NCBI RefSeq assembly: GCF_000685015.1
Contig: NZ_BAYA01000032.1
Location: 22,852-86,851 of the forward strand
Direction of reading: 5' to 3'
Length of the DNA: 64,000 nucleotides
Origin: Paraburkholderia bannensis NBRC 103871
GTDB lineage: Bacteria; Pseudomonadota; Gammaproteobacteria; Burkholderiales; Burkholderiaceae
The notes below the pieces were generated by a model. The model was not told the DNA's origin. It made no database searches and saw only the letters and a list, made by a program, of their open reading frames with translations. Positions within the stretch are counted from its first letter, which is position 1. Every line of letters starts with the position of its first letter. Below, one piece after another: positions 27,139 through 36,764 of the stretch. A program made the translations under genes and the position numbers.

Positions 27139-28245
27139 ATGTCGAGTCCTTCCACTCCCGCCTCAGGTGCCGCGCCGCGCGAACGCGCCGGACTGCCCTG
27201 GATGCGTCTCGCGCTCGGCGCGGTGGCGCTGGTGCTCGCGGCGGCAGCCGGTTACTGGTTCTTCGTGCTGCGCTTCGTGCAGAGCACCGACGACGCCTAC
27301 GTGGGCGGCAACGTCACGCTGATGGCGCCGCGTGTGAGCGGCTTCGTCTCCGAAATCGACGTGCAGGACAACCAGTACGTGAAGGCGGGCCAGTTGCTGA
27401 TGCGCCTGGACTCGCGCGACTACGACGCGAAGCTTGCGCAGGCCGACGCCGATCTCGCCAGCGCGCGCGCCGCCGTGACGGAGCTGGAAGCGCAGCGCAC
27501 CTTGCAGGCGGCGGTCATCAACCAGCACCAGGCCGAAGTGCGTTCGTCGAGCGCCGAACTCACGCGCAGCGCCCAGGATCAGACGCGCTATCGCGAGCTG
27601 GTCAAGGACGACGCGGTGTCGAACCAGCTGGTCGAACGCGCCGATGCCGATTTCGCCAAGGCGCAGGCGTCGGTGGCGCAAAGCGGTGCGTCGGTAGTGG
27701 CGGCGCAGCGTCAGCTCGACGTGCTGGCCGCGAAGATCGTCGATGCGCAGGCGCGCGTGGGCACGGCCGAAGCGGCCCGGCGTCTGGCGGCGCTCAACGT
27801 CGAATACACGACGATCCGCTCGCCCGTGGACGGCTTTATCGGCAATCGCACGGCGCGTGTGGGGCTGCTCGCGAATGTCGGCTCGCCGCTCCTGACCGTG
27901 GTGCCCGCGAACGGCCTCTGGGTGGACGCCAACTTCAAGGAAGACCAGTTGAAGAAGATGCGCGCAGGCGACCGCGCCGATATCGAACTCGACGCCGCGA
28001 GCGGCACGCTGCACGGCACGGTGGAAAGCCTCGCGCCCGCTACCGGCGCGACCTTCAGCGTGCTGCCGCCCGAGAACGCCACGGGGAACTTCACGAAGAT
28101 CGTGCAGCGCGTGCCGGTGCGTATCCATGTGAACGTGCCGCAAGGCATGGAAGGCGTACTGCGGCCCGGTCTGTCCGCCACGGTGAAGGTGCACCTGGGC
28201 GAGCAGGGTGAAGGCGGCAAGCCGGTCACCGCGGCTTCGAACTGA
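27139..28245 (+). CDS. emrA: HlyD/EmrA-type membrane fusion protein
   Basis: 368-residue periplasmic adaptor. One N-terminal membrane helix (about 25-45) is followed by a split barrel-sandwich domain (VQSTDDAYVGGNVTLMAPRVSGFV in parts, and TIRSPVDGFIGNRTARVG), a coiled coil of about 80 residues, and a beta-barrel domain (VDANFKEDQLKKMRAGDRADIELD in parts). It links the EmrB pump to the outer-membrane lipoprotein. The ATG follows CACAGGTGAACGAC. Gap of 17 bases to emrB. Confidence 0.93.
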   Translation: MSSPSTPASGAAPRERAGLPWMRLALGAVALVLAAAAGYWFFVLRFVQSTDDAYVGGNVTLMAPRVSGFVSEIDVQDNQYVKAGQLLMRLDSRDYDAKLAQADADLASARAAVTELEAQRTLQAAVINQHQAEVRSSSAELTRSAQDQTRYRELVKDDAVSNQLVERADADFAKAQASVAQSGASVVAAQRQLDVLAAKIVDAQARVGTAEAARRLAALNVEYTTIRSPVDGFIGNRTARVGLLANVGSPLLTVVPANGLWVDANFKEDQLKKMRAGDRADIELDAASGTLHGTVESLAPATGATFSVLPPENATGNFTKIVQRVPVRIHVNVPQGMEGVLRPGLSATVKVHLGEQGEGGKPVTAASN

Positions 28246-28262
28246 ACCCCTGGCGAGACGAT

Positions 28263-29888
28263 ATGAACGCCCCGACCTCCGTCGCCGAAGTCACGGCCGC
28301 GCCGCCCGCGCCTGCTGCATCTGCAGCACCGCTCGCGCCGCATCTCCAGCCCATGAGCCAGCGCGTCTTTGCCTTCGCGCTCATGTGCATCGGCTTTTTC
28401 ATGGCCACGCTCGATATCCAGATCGTCGCGTCGTCGCTGCGCGATATCGGCGGCGGTCTGTCCGCGAGCCAGGACGAGCTGTCCTGGGTGCAGACCGCCT
28501 ATCTGATCGCCGAAATCATGGTGATTCCGATGTCGGGCTGGCTCTCGAAAGTGCTCTCGACGCGCTGGCTGTTCGTCGCGTCGGCGGTGGGCTTCACGAT
28601 CACGAGCATGCTGTGCGGCCTCGCGTGGGACATCCAGTCGATGATCGTGTTTCGCGCGCTGCAAGGTGCGCTGGGCGCGGCAATGATCCCGACCGTGTTC
28701 ACGACCGCATTCGTGCTGTTTCCCGGCAAGCAGCGCATCGTGGCGTCGACGACGATTGGCGCGCTCGCGTCGCTTGCGCCTACGCTCGGCCCCGTGATTG
28801 GCGGCTGGATCACCGATCAATGGTCGTGGCACTGGCTGTTCTACCTGAACCTCGCGCCCGGCATCGCCGTGGCCGCGCTGGTGCCGAAGTACGTGCATAT
28901 CGACGAACCCGACTACTCGCTCATCAAGCGCGGCGACTACATCGGCATTTTGCTGATGTGCGGCTTTCTCGGCTGCCTCGAATACGTGCTGGAAGAAGGG
29001 CCGCGCAAGAACTGGTTCGGCGACGACGCCATCGTGGCCTGTGCGTGGATCGCGGCGATCAGCGGCTTTCTGTTTGTCGTCCATGCGCTCACCGCGAAAG
29101 ATCCGATCGTCGACCTGCGGGCGCTTGCCGTGCGCAACTTCGGCATCGGCAGCGTGCTGTCGTTCGTGACGGGCATCGGCATCTTCGTGGCGGTGTTTCT
29201 CACGCCGCTCTTTCTCGCCGAAGTGCGCGGCTTCAGTTCCTTGCAGATCGGCTTGTCGCTGCTGTCGGTGGGCGTGTTCCAGTTGCTCGCGCTGGGCGTC
29301 TATGCGTACGCCACGCGTTACTTCAGCATGCGTGCGCTGCTGATGTTCGGGCTCGTGTGCTTCGGCCTGGGCTGTTATCTGTACGTGCCGCTCACGCATG
29401 ACTGGGGCTGGCAGCAGTTCCTGCTGCCGCAGGCGTTGCGCGGCATCGGCCAGCAATTCGCGGTGCCGCCCATCGTGACGATGTCGCTGGGATCGCTGCC
29501 GCCTTCGCGCCTCAAATCGGCCAGCGGCCTGTTCAACCTGATGCGCAACCTGGGCGGCGCGATCGGCATTGCGGTGAGCGCGACCATGCTCAACGACCGC
29601 CTCAATTTCCACTATCTGCGCCTGAACGAAAGCGTCACGCACGGCGTGCCGCAAGTCGAAGGGATGCTGGCGGGGCGCACGGCGTACTGGCAATCGATGG
29701 CGGGCAATACGCTCGATGCCGCGCAGAGCGGTCTCGCGCAACTGCATGCGCTCGTGCTGCGCGAAGCGCTGGTGATGACTTTCTCCGATACGTTTTTCGT
29801 GCTGTCGCTGTGCTTCGTCGTCGCGATTGTCAGCGTGCTGTTTTCGCGGCCCATCACGACCGCCGCGCCGCCGCCCGACGCTCATTGA
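28263..29888 (+). CDS. emrB: EmrB/QacA-type (DHA2) multidrug transporter
   Basis: 541-residue major facilitator with about 14 helices. DHA2 motifs include FMATLDIQIVASSLRDIGGG, WVQTAYLIAEIMVIPMSGWLS and the antiporter motif GALASLAPTLGPVIGGWITD. It uses the proton gradient to export toxic compounds through the EmrA adaptor and the NodT-type channel encoded just downstream. Substrates are unknown. Confidence 0.94.
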   Translation: MNAPTSVAEVTAAPPAPAASAAPLAPHLQPMSQRVFAFALMCIGFFMATLDIQIVASSLRDIGGGLSASQDELSWVQTAYLIAEIMVIPMSGWLSKVLSTRWLFVASAVGFTITSMLCGLAWDIQSMIVFRALQGALGAAMIPTVFTTAFVLFPGKQRIVASTTIGALASLAPTLGPVIGGWITDQWSWHWLFYLNLAPGIAVAALVPKYVHIDEPDYSLIKRGDYIGILLMCGFLGCLEYVLEEGPRKNWFGDDAIVACAWIAAISGFLFVVHALTAKDPIVDLRALAVRNFGIGSVLSFVTGIGIFVAVFLTPLFLAEVRGFSSLQIGLSLLSVGVFQLLALGVYAYATRYFSMRALLMFGLVCFGLGCYLYVPLTHDWGWQQFLLPQALRGIGQQFAVPPIVTMSLGSLPPSRLKSASGLFNLMRNLGGAIGIAVSATMLNDRLNFHYLRLNESVTHGVPQVEGMLAGRTAYWQSMAGNTLDAAQSGLAQLHALVLREALVMTFSDTFFVLSLCFVVAIVSVLFSRPITTAAPPPDAH

Positions 29889-29904
29889 GCCTTAGAGGTC
29901 TTAT

Positions 29905-31392
29905 ATGTCTACGCTTTTTCGTTCCTTCGTCCGGCCCGCGCGCATTGTGAAGTCGACGCTCGCCGCCGCCGCGCTCGCCACCCTGGCTGCCTGCGCCGTG
30001 CAGCCCGCGCAGCATCCCGACCTGCCCGCGACCGTGCAGTCGACGGCGCCCACGGCCTGGCGCATCGACGCGCCGCAGGACGCCGTCGATGCGCGCGCCT
30101 GGTGGGCGCAGTTCGACGACGCGACGCTCGACACGCTGCTCGCGAGCGTGCTGAGCGGCAACCTCGACTTGCAGGCCGCCGCCGAGCGCGTGAAGCAGGC
30201 GCAAGCGATCACCACGCAAAAACACGCGGCGTTGCTCCCGCAACTGGATTTCACGGCGCAAGGCGCGTATGCGCGCCAGAACACGCCGCCGCCGCTGGGC
30301 TATGTGAAGCAGGCAGGCGCGGGCTTGTCGCTGAGCTGGTCGCCCGATGTGTTCGGCGGCGAGCGGCTCGACCTGCTGGCGGCGCAGGCGAACCTGGTCG
30401 GCCAGCAGCATGCGCTCGATGCGGTGCGTCTCGCGCTGGCGGCGGACACGGCGTCCGCCTATGTCGATCTGCGCTGGGCGCAGGCCGAATTGAAGATCCT
30501 TCAGGATAACGTATCGATACGGCAGCGCACCTTGCAGCTCACGCAGGATCGCCTGAAGTACGGCTTGTCGACCCAGCTCGACGTGACGCGTGCGCAGACC
30601 CAGTTGAGCGAGCTTCAGGCGCGCATTCCGCGTGCGCAGGCCAGCATAGATCATCAACTCAACCTGATCGCCGTCTATACGGGCCGCACGCCCGAATCCG
30701 TCGCGCAGCTTGCCCTCGCCACGCCCGCGCCGATTCCCGTCGCACCGGATAGCGTGCCGCAACTGCTGCCGTCCGAAGCGCTGCTGCGCCGCCCCGATGT
30801 GCAGGCCGCGTACGCGACCGTGCAGCAGCGCGCGGCGGAAGTGGGCGTGGCGCGCGCCGAGCGTTATCCGAAGTTCTCGCTCAACCTCACCGACGGCGTA
30901 CTGGCGTCATCGTATCTGGGCATGCCGACGCTGACCGACAACCTCTTCAGCGCCGCGCTGGGCGCGACCAGCCCGATCTTCAACGCGGGCCGCATCACCG
31001 CCGATATCAAGCAGAGCGAAAGCCGCATGCGCGAATCGCAGCTCAACCTGCAACAGACGATGTTGCAGGCGCTGCGCGAAGTGGAGGACAGCCGCACCGA
31101 TCTCGTGAGCACGGCGACGCAGACCCAGCAGCTGCACGACGCGGTGGGCTCGTCGGCGCAGGCGCTCAAGCTTGCGAACCAGCTTTACAAGGGCGGCGCG
31201 GCCGACTTTCTCGACGTGCTGAGCGCGCAGCAAACGTGGCTCGCCGACGCCGACCTGCTCAACGATGCGCAACGCGAGCGCGCGCAGGCGGCGGTGGCGT
31301 TGTACCGGTCGCTGGGCGGCGGCTGGAGCCAGAGCGGCGACGTCATCGCGCAGCGTGCAGACAAGGACAAAGACACGGCGCAAGGCGGCTAA
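29905..31392 (+). CDS. NodT-family outer-membrane efflux lipoprotein
   Basis: 495-residue TolC-like channel. A lipoprotein signal peptide ends at LAAC (about residue 32). Two outer-membrane efflux repeats follow (WWAQFDDATLDTLLASVLSGNLDLQAA in parts, and VGVARAERYPKFSLNLTDG), with the long coiled coils expected for the periplasmic tunnel. It is the third part of the EmrAB pump (gap of 16 bases after emrB). The end lies 29 bases from a convergent AraC gene. Confidence 0.93.
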   Translation: MSTLFRSFVRPARIVKSTLAAAALATLAACAVQPAQHPDLPATVQSTAPTAWRIDAPQDAVDARAWWAQFDDATLDTLLASVLSGNLDLQAAAERVKQAQAITTQKHAALLPQLDFTAQGAYARQNTPPPLGYVKQAGAGLSLSWSPDVFGGERLDLLAAQANLVGQQHALDAVRLALAADTASAYVDLRWAQAELKILQDNVSIRQRTLQLTQDRLKYGLSTQLDVTRAQTQLSELQARIPRAQASIDHQLNLIAVYTGRTPESVAQLALATPAPIPVAPDSVPQLLPSEALLRRPDVQAAYATVQQRAAEVGVARAERYPKFSLNLTDGVLASSYLGMPTLTDNLFSAALGATSPIFNAGRITADIKQSESRMRESQLNLQQTMLQALREVEDSRTDLVSTATQTQQLHDAVGSSAQALKLANQLYKGGAADFLDVLSAQQTWLADADLLNDAQRERAQAAVALYRSLGGGWSQSGDVIAQRADKDKDTAQGG

Positions 31393-31421
31393 TGATCAGT
31401 CATCCGAATCGATTGCCGATC

Positions 31422-32348
31422 TCAGGCGTTGGCGCGCGCGGCCGTGCGCCACTGCGCGGGCGTCATGCCCACGTGGCGCTTGAAACCGCGCTGGAACGCG
31501 GCGTCGGACTGATAGCCCACGTATTCGCCGATCTCGGCGACGGGCTGGCTGCCCTGGGCGAGCAGGCGGCCCGCGAGCGTCATGCGGATATCGGTGAGCA
31601 CGTCGGCGGCGGAACGGCCAATCGCTTCGTCGAAATGCCGCGCGAAGGTCGCGCGCGACATGTGGCACAGCTCGGCGAGTTCAGGCAGCGTCCAGGGCTT
31701 GCCGGGCGTGTCGAACATCGCGTCGATGGCGGGTTGCAGGCGCGGGCGCTGAGCGAGCGCGAGCAGGCCGCGCGGCGGCGCGTCGGTGTGGCTCGCGTAG
31801 CGCAGCGTGAGCGCGAACAGCGCGCCCGACAGATGGTTGACGAGCGATTCGCTGCCTGGCTGCGCTTCGAGCGCCTCGTCGCGCAGCAGGGCGATCAGGC
31901 GCACGAGCCGCTCGGGCACGTCGCCGCCGGTGGGGGCGCTGCGCACCACGAGGCGGCCAGGCAGGTTTTCGCGCAGCAGGCGCTGCGGCACGGCAGGCAG
32001 CACGAAACTGCCGCACAGCACGTCGACGACATCGCCGTCGCCGTCATTCGTCTCGATCGTGCGGCCATGCTCGATGCGTTTGTCGATGGCGACGGGCGGC
32101 GCGCCGCTGCCGTCATGCAGCTGGTGCGCGCCGCCCGAGGGAAACAGCACGATATCGCCCGCATGCAGCGCGGTGGGCGCGCCGTGGGCGTCTTCGACGA
32201 CCGCCGCGCCGCTCAGCAGCACGTGGTAGCGCATTTCGCGCGGATCGGCGTCGGGCTGGTCGATGCGCCAGGGCGCGCCAAAGTGGCAACGCACGTCGAG
32301 GCGGCCCGCGACGGGCATGAGCGACAAAAGGCGGCTGAGGATATCCAT
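31422..32348 (-). CDS. AraC-family regulator with cupin sensor domain
   Basis: 308 residues. An N-terminal cupin_6 domain (LDVRCHFGAPWRID, HVLLSGAAVVED, LHAGDIVLFPSGGAHQL) precedes two helix-turn-helix motifs (TLPELAELCHMSRATFARHFDEAIGRS and VAEIGEYVGYQSDAAFQRGFKRH). The start MDILSRLLSL was chosen because the family begins so; upstream Met codons also lack good ribosome sites. It is divergent from the AhpD-like gene at 32504, a common pairing, and probably controls it. Confidence 0.88.
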   Translation of the reverse strand: MDILSRLLSLMPVAGRLDVRCHFGAPWRIDQPDADPREMRYHVLLSGAAVVEDAHGAPTALHAGDIVLFPSGGAHQLHDGSGAPPVAIDKRIEHGRTIETNDGDGDVVDVLCGSFVLPAVPQRLLRENLPGRLVVRSAPTGGDVPERLVRLIALLRDEALEAQPGSESLVNHLSGALFALTLRYASHTDAPPRGLLALAQRPRLQPAIDAMFDTPGKPWTLPELAELCHMSRATFARHFDEAIGRSAADVLTDIRMTLAGRLLAQGSQPVAEIGEYVGYQSDAAFQRGFKRHVGMTPAQWRTAARANA

Positions 32349-32503
32349 GGTCGGCGGCGTGAGACGAATGAGCATGAAGTCGCGCCATTCTGGCATTAAA
32401 AAGGCGAGGCTGCGCGCATAGACTCCATTCATGCCATCGACGATGGCGAGCCTGATCCGGCAAACGCATCGGGCAACCCTCTCACTGAACCAAGGAGTCG
32501 ATC

Positions 32504-33040
32504 ATGTCCCGTCTTACCGCAATCAAGCCCGAAGAAGCCACCGGCGCCGCCGCCGAAGTGTTCGCGAAGATCCGCAAGGCCGTCGGCAAGGTGCCGAACG
32601 CCTACGCGACCATCGGCACGCACAGCCCGGGCGCGCTCGCCTCGATCCTGGGCGTCGAAGCCGTGCTGGCCGGCGGTTCGCTGACCAAGCCCGATATCGA
32701 AGCGATCAAGCTGGCCGTCAGCGAAGTCGCTGGCTGTGACTATTGCGTGGCCGCGCACACGCTGGCAGGCAAGTTCGCGGGCCTGTCGCCCGAAGCGATG
32801 AAGCAGGTACGCGCCGGTGAAGCGACTGGCGACGAGAAGCGCGACGCGCTGGTGCGCTTCGTGCGCACGCTGGTCAAGACGCACGGCACGGTGCCGCAAG
32901 CGGACGTGAACGCGGTCAGGGAAGCGGGTTACACCGAGCAGCAGATCGTGGAAACGGCATTGGCGATCGCCTCGATCACGTTCACGAATCTCGTGAATCG
33001 CGTGAACGATACGACGCTGGATTTCCCGGCCGTGGCGTAA
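32504..33040 (+). CDS. AhpD-like alkylhydroperoxidase / carboxymuconolactone decarboxylase-family protein
   Basis: 178-residue protein of the CMD/AhpD superfamily. The redox-active motif GCDYCVAAHTLAG carries the CxxC and the catalytic His expected of AhpD-type peroxidases. AAGGAGTCGATC precedes the ATG. The divergent AraC/cupin gene probably regulates it. Likely protects against organic peroxides, inferred from family. Confidence 0.88.
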   Translation: MSRLTAIKPEEATGAAAEVFAKIRKAVGKVPNAYATIGTHSPGALASILGVEAVLAGGSLTKPDIEAIKLAVSEVAGCDYCVAAHTLAGKFAGLSPEAMKQVRAGEATGDEKRDALVRFVRTLVKTHGTVPQADVNAVREAGYTEQQIVETALAIASITFTNLVNRVNDTTLDFPAVA

Positions 33041-33136
33041 CGGCAGGGGCAGGGCGCTTCATGCGATACGCGCCCTGCCTTCGACACAAACCGTGCCACG
33101 TGAGACGAATGCCGCCTCCACGAATTTCTTTGAATG

Positions 33137-33150
33137 TGTGCATATGCATA
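33137..33150. promoter_or_regulatory. MarR-type operator upstream of the thiolase gene
   Basis: TGTGCATATGCATA is part of a longer near-palindrome GTGTGCATATGCATAC (14 of 16 positions). It lies about 55 bases upstream of the thiolase start and resembles the sites at 26510 and 27116. Confidence 0.5.
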
Positions 33151-33203
33151 CATAAACTGAAGCAGTGAACGCAGTGTGTCTGCAATCTCATGGAGAAAAC
33201 ACG

Positions 33204-34400
33204 ATGAGCAGCATGAATCCAGCGCGGGAAATCGTTTTGTGTCAGCCGGTGCGCACGGCCATCGGCGCATTCAATGGGTCGCTCAAGGGCGTCCCGGCGA
33301 CGGAACTGGGCGCGATTGCGGTGCGCGAAACGATCGCGCGCGCGAAACTCGATCCGGCCCTGCTCGGGTCGGTGGTGCTTGGCAACGTGATTCAGGCCGG
33401 CAACAAGATGAATCCCGCGCGTCAGGCCGAACTGGGCGGCGGCGTGCCGGTGCAGGTGCCCGCGCTCACGGTGAATCGCGTATGCGGATCGGGAGCGCAG
33501 GCGATTGCAAGCGCGGCGCAGGAAATTCTGCTTGGCCTCGGCGATGTCGCGCTGGCGGGCGGCATGGAGAACATGGATCGCGCGCCCTATCTGATGGACG
33601 GCGGGCGCTGGGGTTATCGCATGGGCAACGCCGAAGTGCATGACAGCATGCTGCGCGACGGCCTGGTCGATGCATTCTCGGGCCAGCATTCGGGCTGGCA
33701 CACCGAAGACCTGGTGACGAAGGCCGAACTCACACGCGAGGCGCAGGATTGCTGGGCCGCGCGCTCGCAGCAGCGTTTCGCGGCGGCGCAGGCGGCGGGG
33801 CGCTTCAAGGAAGAGATCGTCGCGGTGGAGGTGAAGGGCCGCAAGGGCGTGGAGCGTTTCGATACCGACGAAGCGCCGCGTCCCGATACGACATACGAAA
33901 CGCTCGCGAAGCTCAAGCCCGCGTTCCGCCCTGACGGCAGCATCACGGCGGGCAACGCGCCGGGGCTGAACAGCGCGGCGGCGGCGATGCTGGTCGCGGA
34001 GCGCGGTTTCGCCGAAGCGCATGGGCTCGCGCCGATGGTGCGGCTGGTTTCGTGGGGCGTGGCCGCCGTCGAGCCCGGCATGTTCGGGCTGGGGCCGGTG
34101 CCGGCCGTGCAACTGGCCTTGCAGCGTGCGGGCTGGTCGCTCGCGGACGTCGATCGCTTCGAGATCAACGAGGCCTTTGCGGCCGTGCCGCTCGCCGTGA
34201 TGAAGCAGCTCGGCATTCCCGACGACGTGGTCAACGTGGAAGGCGGCGCGATCGCGCATGGCCATCCGATCGGCGCGACCGGTGCGATCCTGACGACGCG
34301 TCTTGCGTGGTCGATGCAGCGTGACGGCGTGCGTCGCGGCGTGGTGACGCTGTGCATCGGCGGTGGCCAGGGTATCGCGCTCGCGCTTGAGAAAGTATGA
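33204..34400 (+). CDS. acetyl-CoA C-acetyltransferase (thiolase)
   Basis: 398-residue thiolase that condenses or cleaves acetoacetyl-CoA. The acyl-accepting C94 is in VNRVCGSGAQA, the proton-handling His in EGGAIAHGHPIGATGA, and the second Cys in LCIGGGQGIALALE. NEAFAA is also present. Start chosen at MSSMNPAREI after TGGAGAAAACACG. A MarR gene begins 97 bases downstream in the same direction, and a MarR-type palindrome lies upstream. It may serve ketone-body, PHB or aromatic acid metabolism. Confidence 0.94.
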   Translation: MSSMNPAREIVLCQPVRTAIGAFNGSLKGVPATELGAIAVRETIARAKLDPALLGSVVLGNVIQAGNKMNPARQAELGGGVPVQVPALTVNRVCGSGAQAIASAAQEILLGLGDVALAGGMENMDRAPYLMDGGRWGYRMGNAEVHDSMLRDGLVDAFSGQHSGWHTEDLVTKAELTREAQDCWAARSQQRFAAAQAAGRFKEEIVAVEVKGRKGVERFDTDEAPRPDTTYETLAKLKPAFRPDGSITAGNAPGLNSAAAAMLVAERGFAEAHGLAPMVRLVSWGVAAVEPGMFGLGPVPAVQLALQRAGWSLADVDRFEINEAFAAVPLAVMKQLGIPDDVVNVEGGAIAHGHPIGATGAILTTRLAWSMQRDGVRRGVVTLCIGGGQGIALALEKV

Positions 34401-34496
34401 TGGCCGGGCGCGCGCCGCGGTATGCGAGACGCGCGCGCGCCCAGGACAATCGAAGCGAACGTAGCAATCGAAGCAAAACGCGGAAGGTGAACGACA

Positions 34497-34928
34497 ATGA
34501 CGAAGCGAGTAACGCGCGAGGAATGCAACTGTTTTGCGCTGCGGCAGGCCGCGCGCTTCGTCACGCAGCTTTATGAGCGCCATCTTTCGCAGGCGGGCGT
34601 GACGGCGGCGCAATTCACCATCCTCTCGCGTCTTGCGGGCCGTCCCGACGCCACCGCCGCCGAGCTTTCCGACGACCTCGTGATGGATCGCACCACGCTC
34701 GTGCGCGCGCTCAAGCCGTTGCAGCGCGATGGCCTCGTGCTCACGGCGGCGGCGGAGCACGATACGCGCACGCTGGTTTACCGGCTGTCGGCGAGCGGCT
34801 TGCGACGTTATGACAAGGCGCATGCGCTGTGGCAGGACGCCCAGGCAGAATTCGAGCAGTACATGAAACGCGATCGCGCGAAGGCCTTGCGCAGCGAACT
34901 GTTCGCGCTGACTCACGCGGCAGCCTGA
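34497..34928 (+). CDS. MarR-family transcriptional regulator
   Basis: 143-residue winged-helix regulator. FALRQAARFVTQLYERHL and AGVTAAQFTILSRL match the MarR at 26517 nearly residue for residue, and the recognition region (DDLVMDRTTLVRALKPLQRDG) is intact. AAGGTGAACGACA precedes the ATG. It follows the thiolase gene and probably represses it through the palindrome at 33137. Confidence 0.9.
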   Translation: MTKRVTREECNCFALRQAARFVTQLYERHLSQAGVTAAQFTILSRLAGRPDATAAELSDDLVMDRTTLVRALKPLQRDGLVLTAAAEHDTRTLVYRLSASGLRRYDKAHALWQDAQAEFEQYMKRDRAKALRSELFALTHAAA

Positions 34929-35110
34929 GGCGTCGCCGGCTGGCGTGCTGATCGCGCGCCTGTCACGCACCTATCGCGCGCTTACATCGCTTTCAGCGCT
35001 ACAACGCACGCGCAACTTCGCGTAACCCCGCGGAACCACTAGCGTCCCGATCCGGCGCGAAAATGGCATGATGCAGTTTCCAGAGTTCGACGCCACGCCG
35101 CCGGGTTCTC

Positions 35111-36469
35111 ATGAGACGACATCGACCGCCCCTGCCGCATTTCATGCGCGATCCCTCGCACCCCGCGTGGCGCGACATCGCCTTGTCCACGCTGCCGGTC
35201 GCCCTGTTTTGCATCGTCGTGATCGCCGTGGTGGTGTGGCTGGTCGATCCCGCGCCGCCGCGCTCCATCACCATCAGTGCGGGGCCGCGCGACAGCTCGT
35301 TCATGCAGATGGCCGATGCCTATCGCACGATCCTCGCGCGCAACGGCGTGAAGCTGAAGATCCTTGAATCGGACGGCTCGGTCGAAAATCTCCAGCGCCT
35401 GCTCAATCCCAAGTCGCATGTCGATCTCGCCTTCGTGCAAGGCGGTGTCGCGCAAGGCCTCAATACCGATTCGCTGATGTCGCTTGGCAGCGTGGCGTAC
35501 CTGCCGATCGTCGTGTTCTATCGCGGCAACGGCCTCACGAAGCTATCCGATCTCGACGGCAAACGGATTGCGATTGGCCGCGTGGGCAGCGGCACGCGCG
35601 AGCTGTCGCTGCGCCTCTTGCACGCGAACGGCATGGATCCTGGCGGCGACGCGACGTTCCTGCCGCTCGACGGCCTGGAGGCCGCGACCGCGCTGGTCTC
35701 CGATCGCGCCGACGCCGCCATGCTCAGCGGCGACTCCACCACGCGCACGTTGATGCTGCGGCTGCTCGACATTCCGGGCATCTCCGTGATGAGCTTCGAG
35801 GAAGCGTCCGCTTACACGCGCATCTTTCCGTATCTGGACGAGGTCGACCTGCCGCCTGGCGTGCTCGACCTGCGCCGCCGCATGCCGCCGCAGACCGTGC
35901 ATCTCGTCGGGCCGACGGTGGAGATCGTCGCGCGCAATACGCTGCACCCGGCTATCTCCGATCTCATCATCGAAGCCGCGAGCGAAGTCAACGGCGTGCC
36001 CGGCCTGTTGCAGCGCGCGGGGCAGTTCCCGAGTCCCGATGCGCACGACTTCCGCATTAGCGAAGACGCCACGCGCTACTACAAGTCGGGCAAGAGCTTT
36101 CTCTATCGCGCGCTGCCGTTCTGGCTCGCGAGCGTCGCAGACCGCCTGCTCGTGCTGCTGCTGCCGCTTGCCGTGCTGGTGTTTCCCGCGTTGCGCGCCA
36201 TTCCCGCGCTGTATCGCTGGCGCGTGCGCTCGCGCATCTATCGCTACTACGGCGCACTGATCGCCATCGAGCGCGACGCGCTCAAGCACACGAGCGAGGA
36301 GGAACGCGTGGCGCTCGTCAACGAACTCGACGAGATCGAACGTTCGCTGAATACGCTGCGCATGCCGCTCGCGTATGCCGATGCTTTTTATGTGCTGCGC
36401 GAGCATATCGGCTTCGTGCGGGTACACCTGACGCCGGCAAGAAAGCAGCAGGAAAACGCAACACATTGA
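35111..36469 (+). CDS. TAXI-family solute-binding protein with membrane anchor and C-terminal tail
   Basis: 452 residues. An N-terminal membrane helix (about 24-45) anchors a TAXI-type solute-binding domain (about 50-340, SITISAGPRDSSFMQMADAY in parts, VDLAFVQGGVAQG and GKRIAIGRVGSGTREL). A second hydrophobic segment (about 353-378) and a charged C-terminal cytosolic tail follow. TAXI proteins normally serve TRAP transporters, but no DctM/DctQ-type gene is near, and the second helix plus tail suggests a sensory or scaffolding role. ATG chosen at the first Met of the frame. Confidence 0.85.
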   Translation: MRRHRPPLPHFMRDPSHPAWRDIALSTLPVALFCIVVIAVVVWLVDPAPPRSITISAGPRDSSFMQMADAYRTILARNGVKLKILESDGSVENLQRLLNPKSHVDLAFVQGGVAQGLNTDSLMSLGSVAYLPIVVFYRGNGLTKLSDLDGKRIAIGRVGSGTRELSLRLLHANGMDPGGDATFLPLDGLEAATALVSDRADAAMLSGDSTTRTLMLRLLDIPGISVMSFEEASAYTRIFPYLDEVDLPPGVLDLRRRMPPQTVHLVGPTVEIVARNTLHPAISDLIIEAASEVNGVPGLLQRAGQFPSPDAHDFRISEDATRYYKSGKSFLYRALPFWLASVADRLLVLLLPLAVLVFPALRAIPALYRWRVRSRIYRYYGALIAIERDALKHTSEEERVALVNELDEIERSLNTLRMPLAYADAFYVLREHIGFVRVHLTPARKQQENATH

Positions 36470-36764
36470 TAGAATTGCTCGCCCTTCGCGGGGTGTATCG
36501 AAGCCGGTTGAAGTCGATCGAATGCTTATCGAATTGTTTCGCACTCCGTTCTTATTGGTTTAATTGCTGCGCTTTTGTAAACGGACAAACTTTAACGATT
36601 CGCCGGTTGACACTGCGAATCGCGTCCCTATATTTTGCCGCTAGTACGTGTACGAAGTCGCAGGGCATTCCGGTGCACAAGCATAAGCAAACGTTCGCGC
36701 CGCAAGCGGGAATGCCACAGTTCGACATCCTTAAAGACCTACCCGCAACGAGGAGGATCGATTC

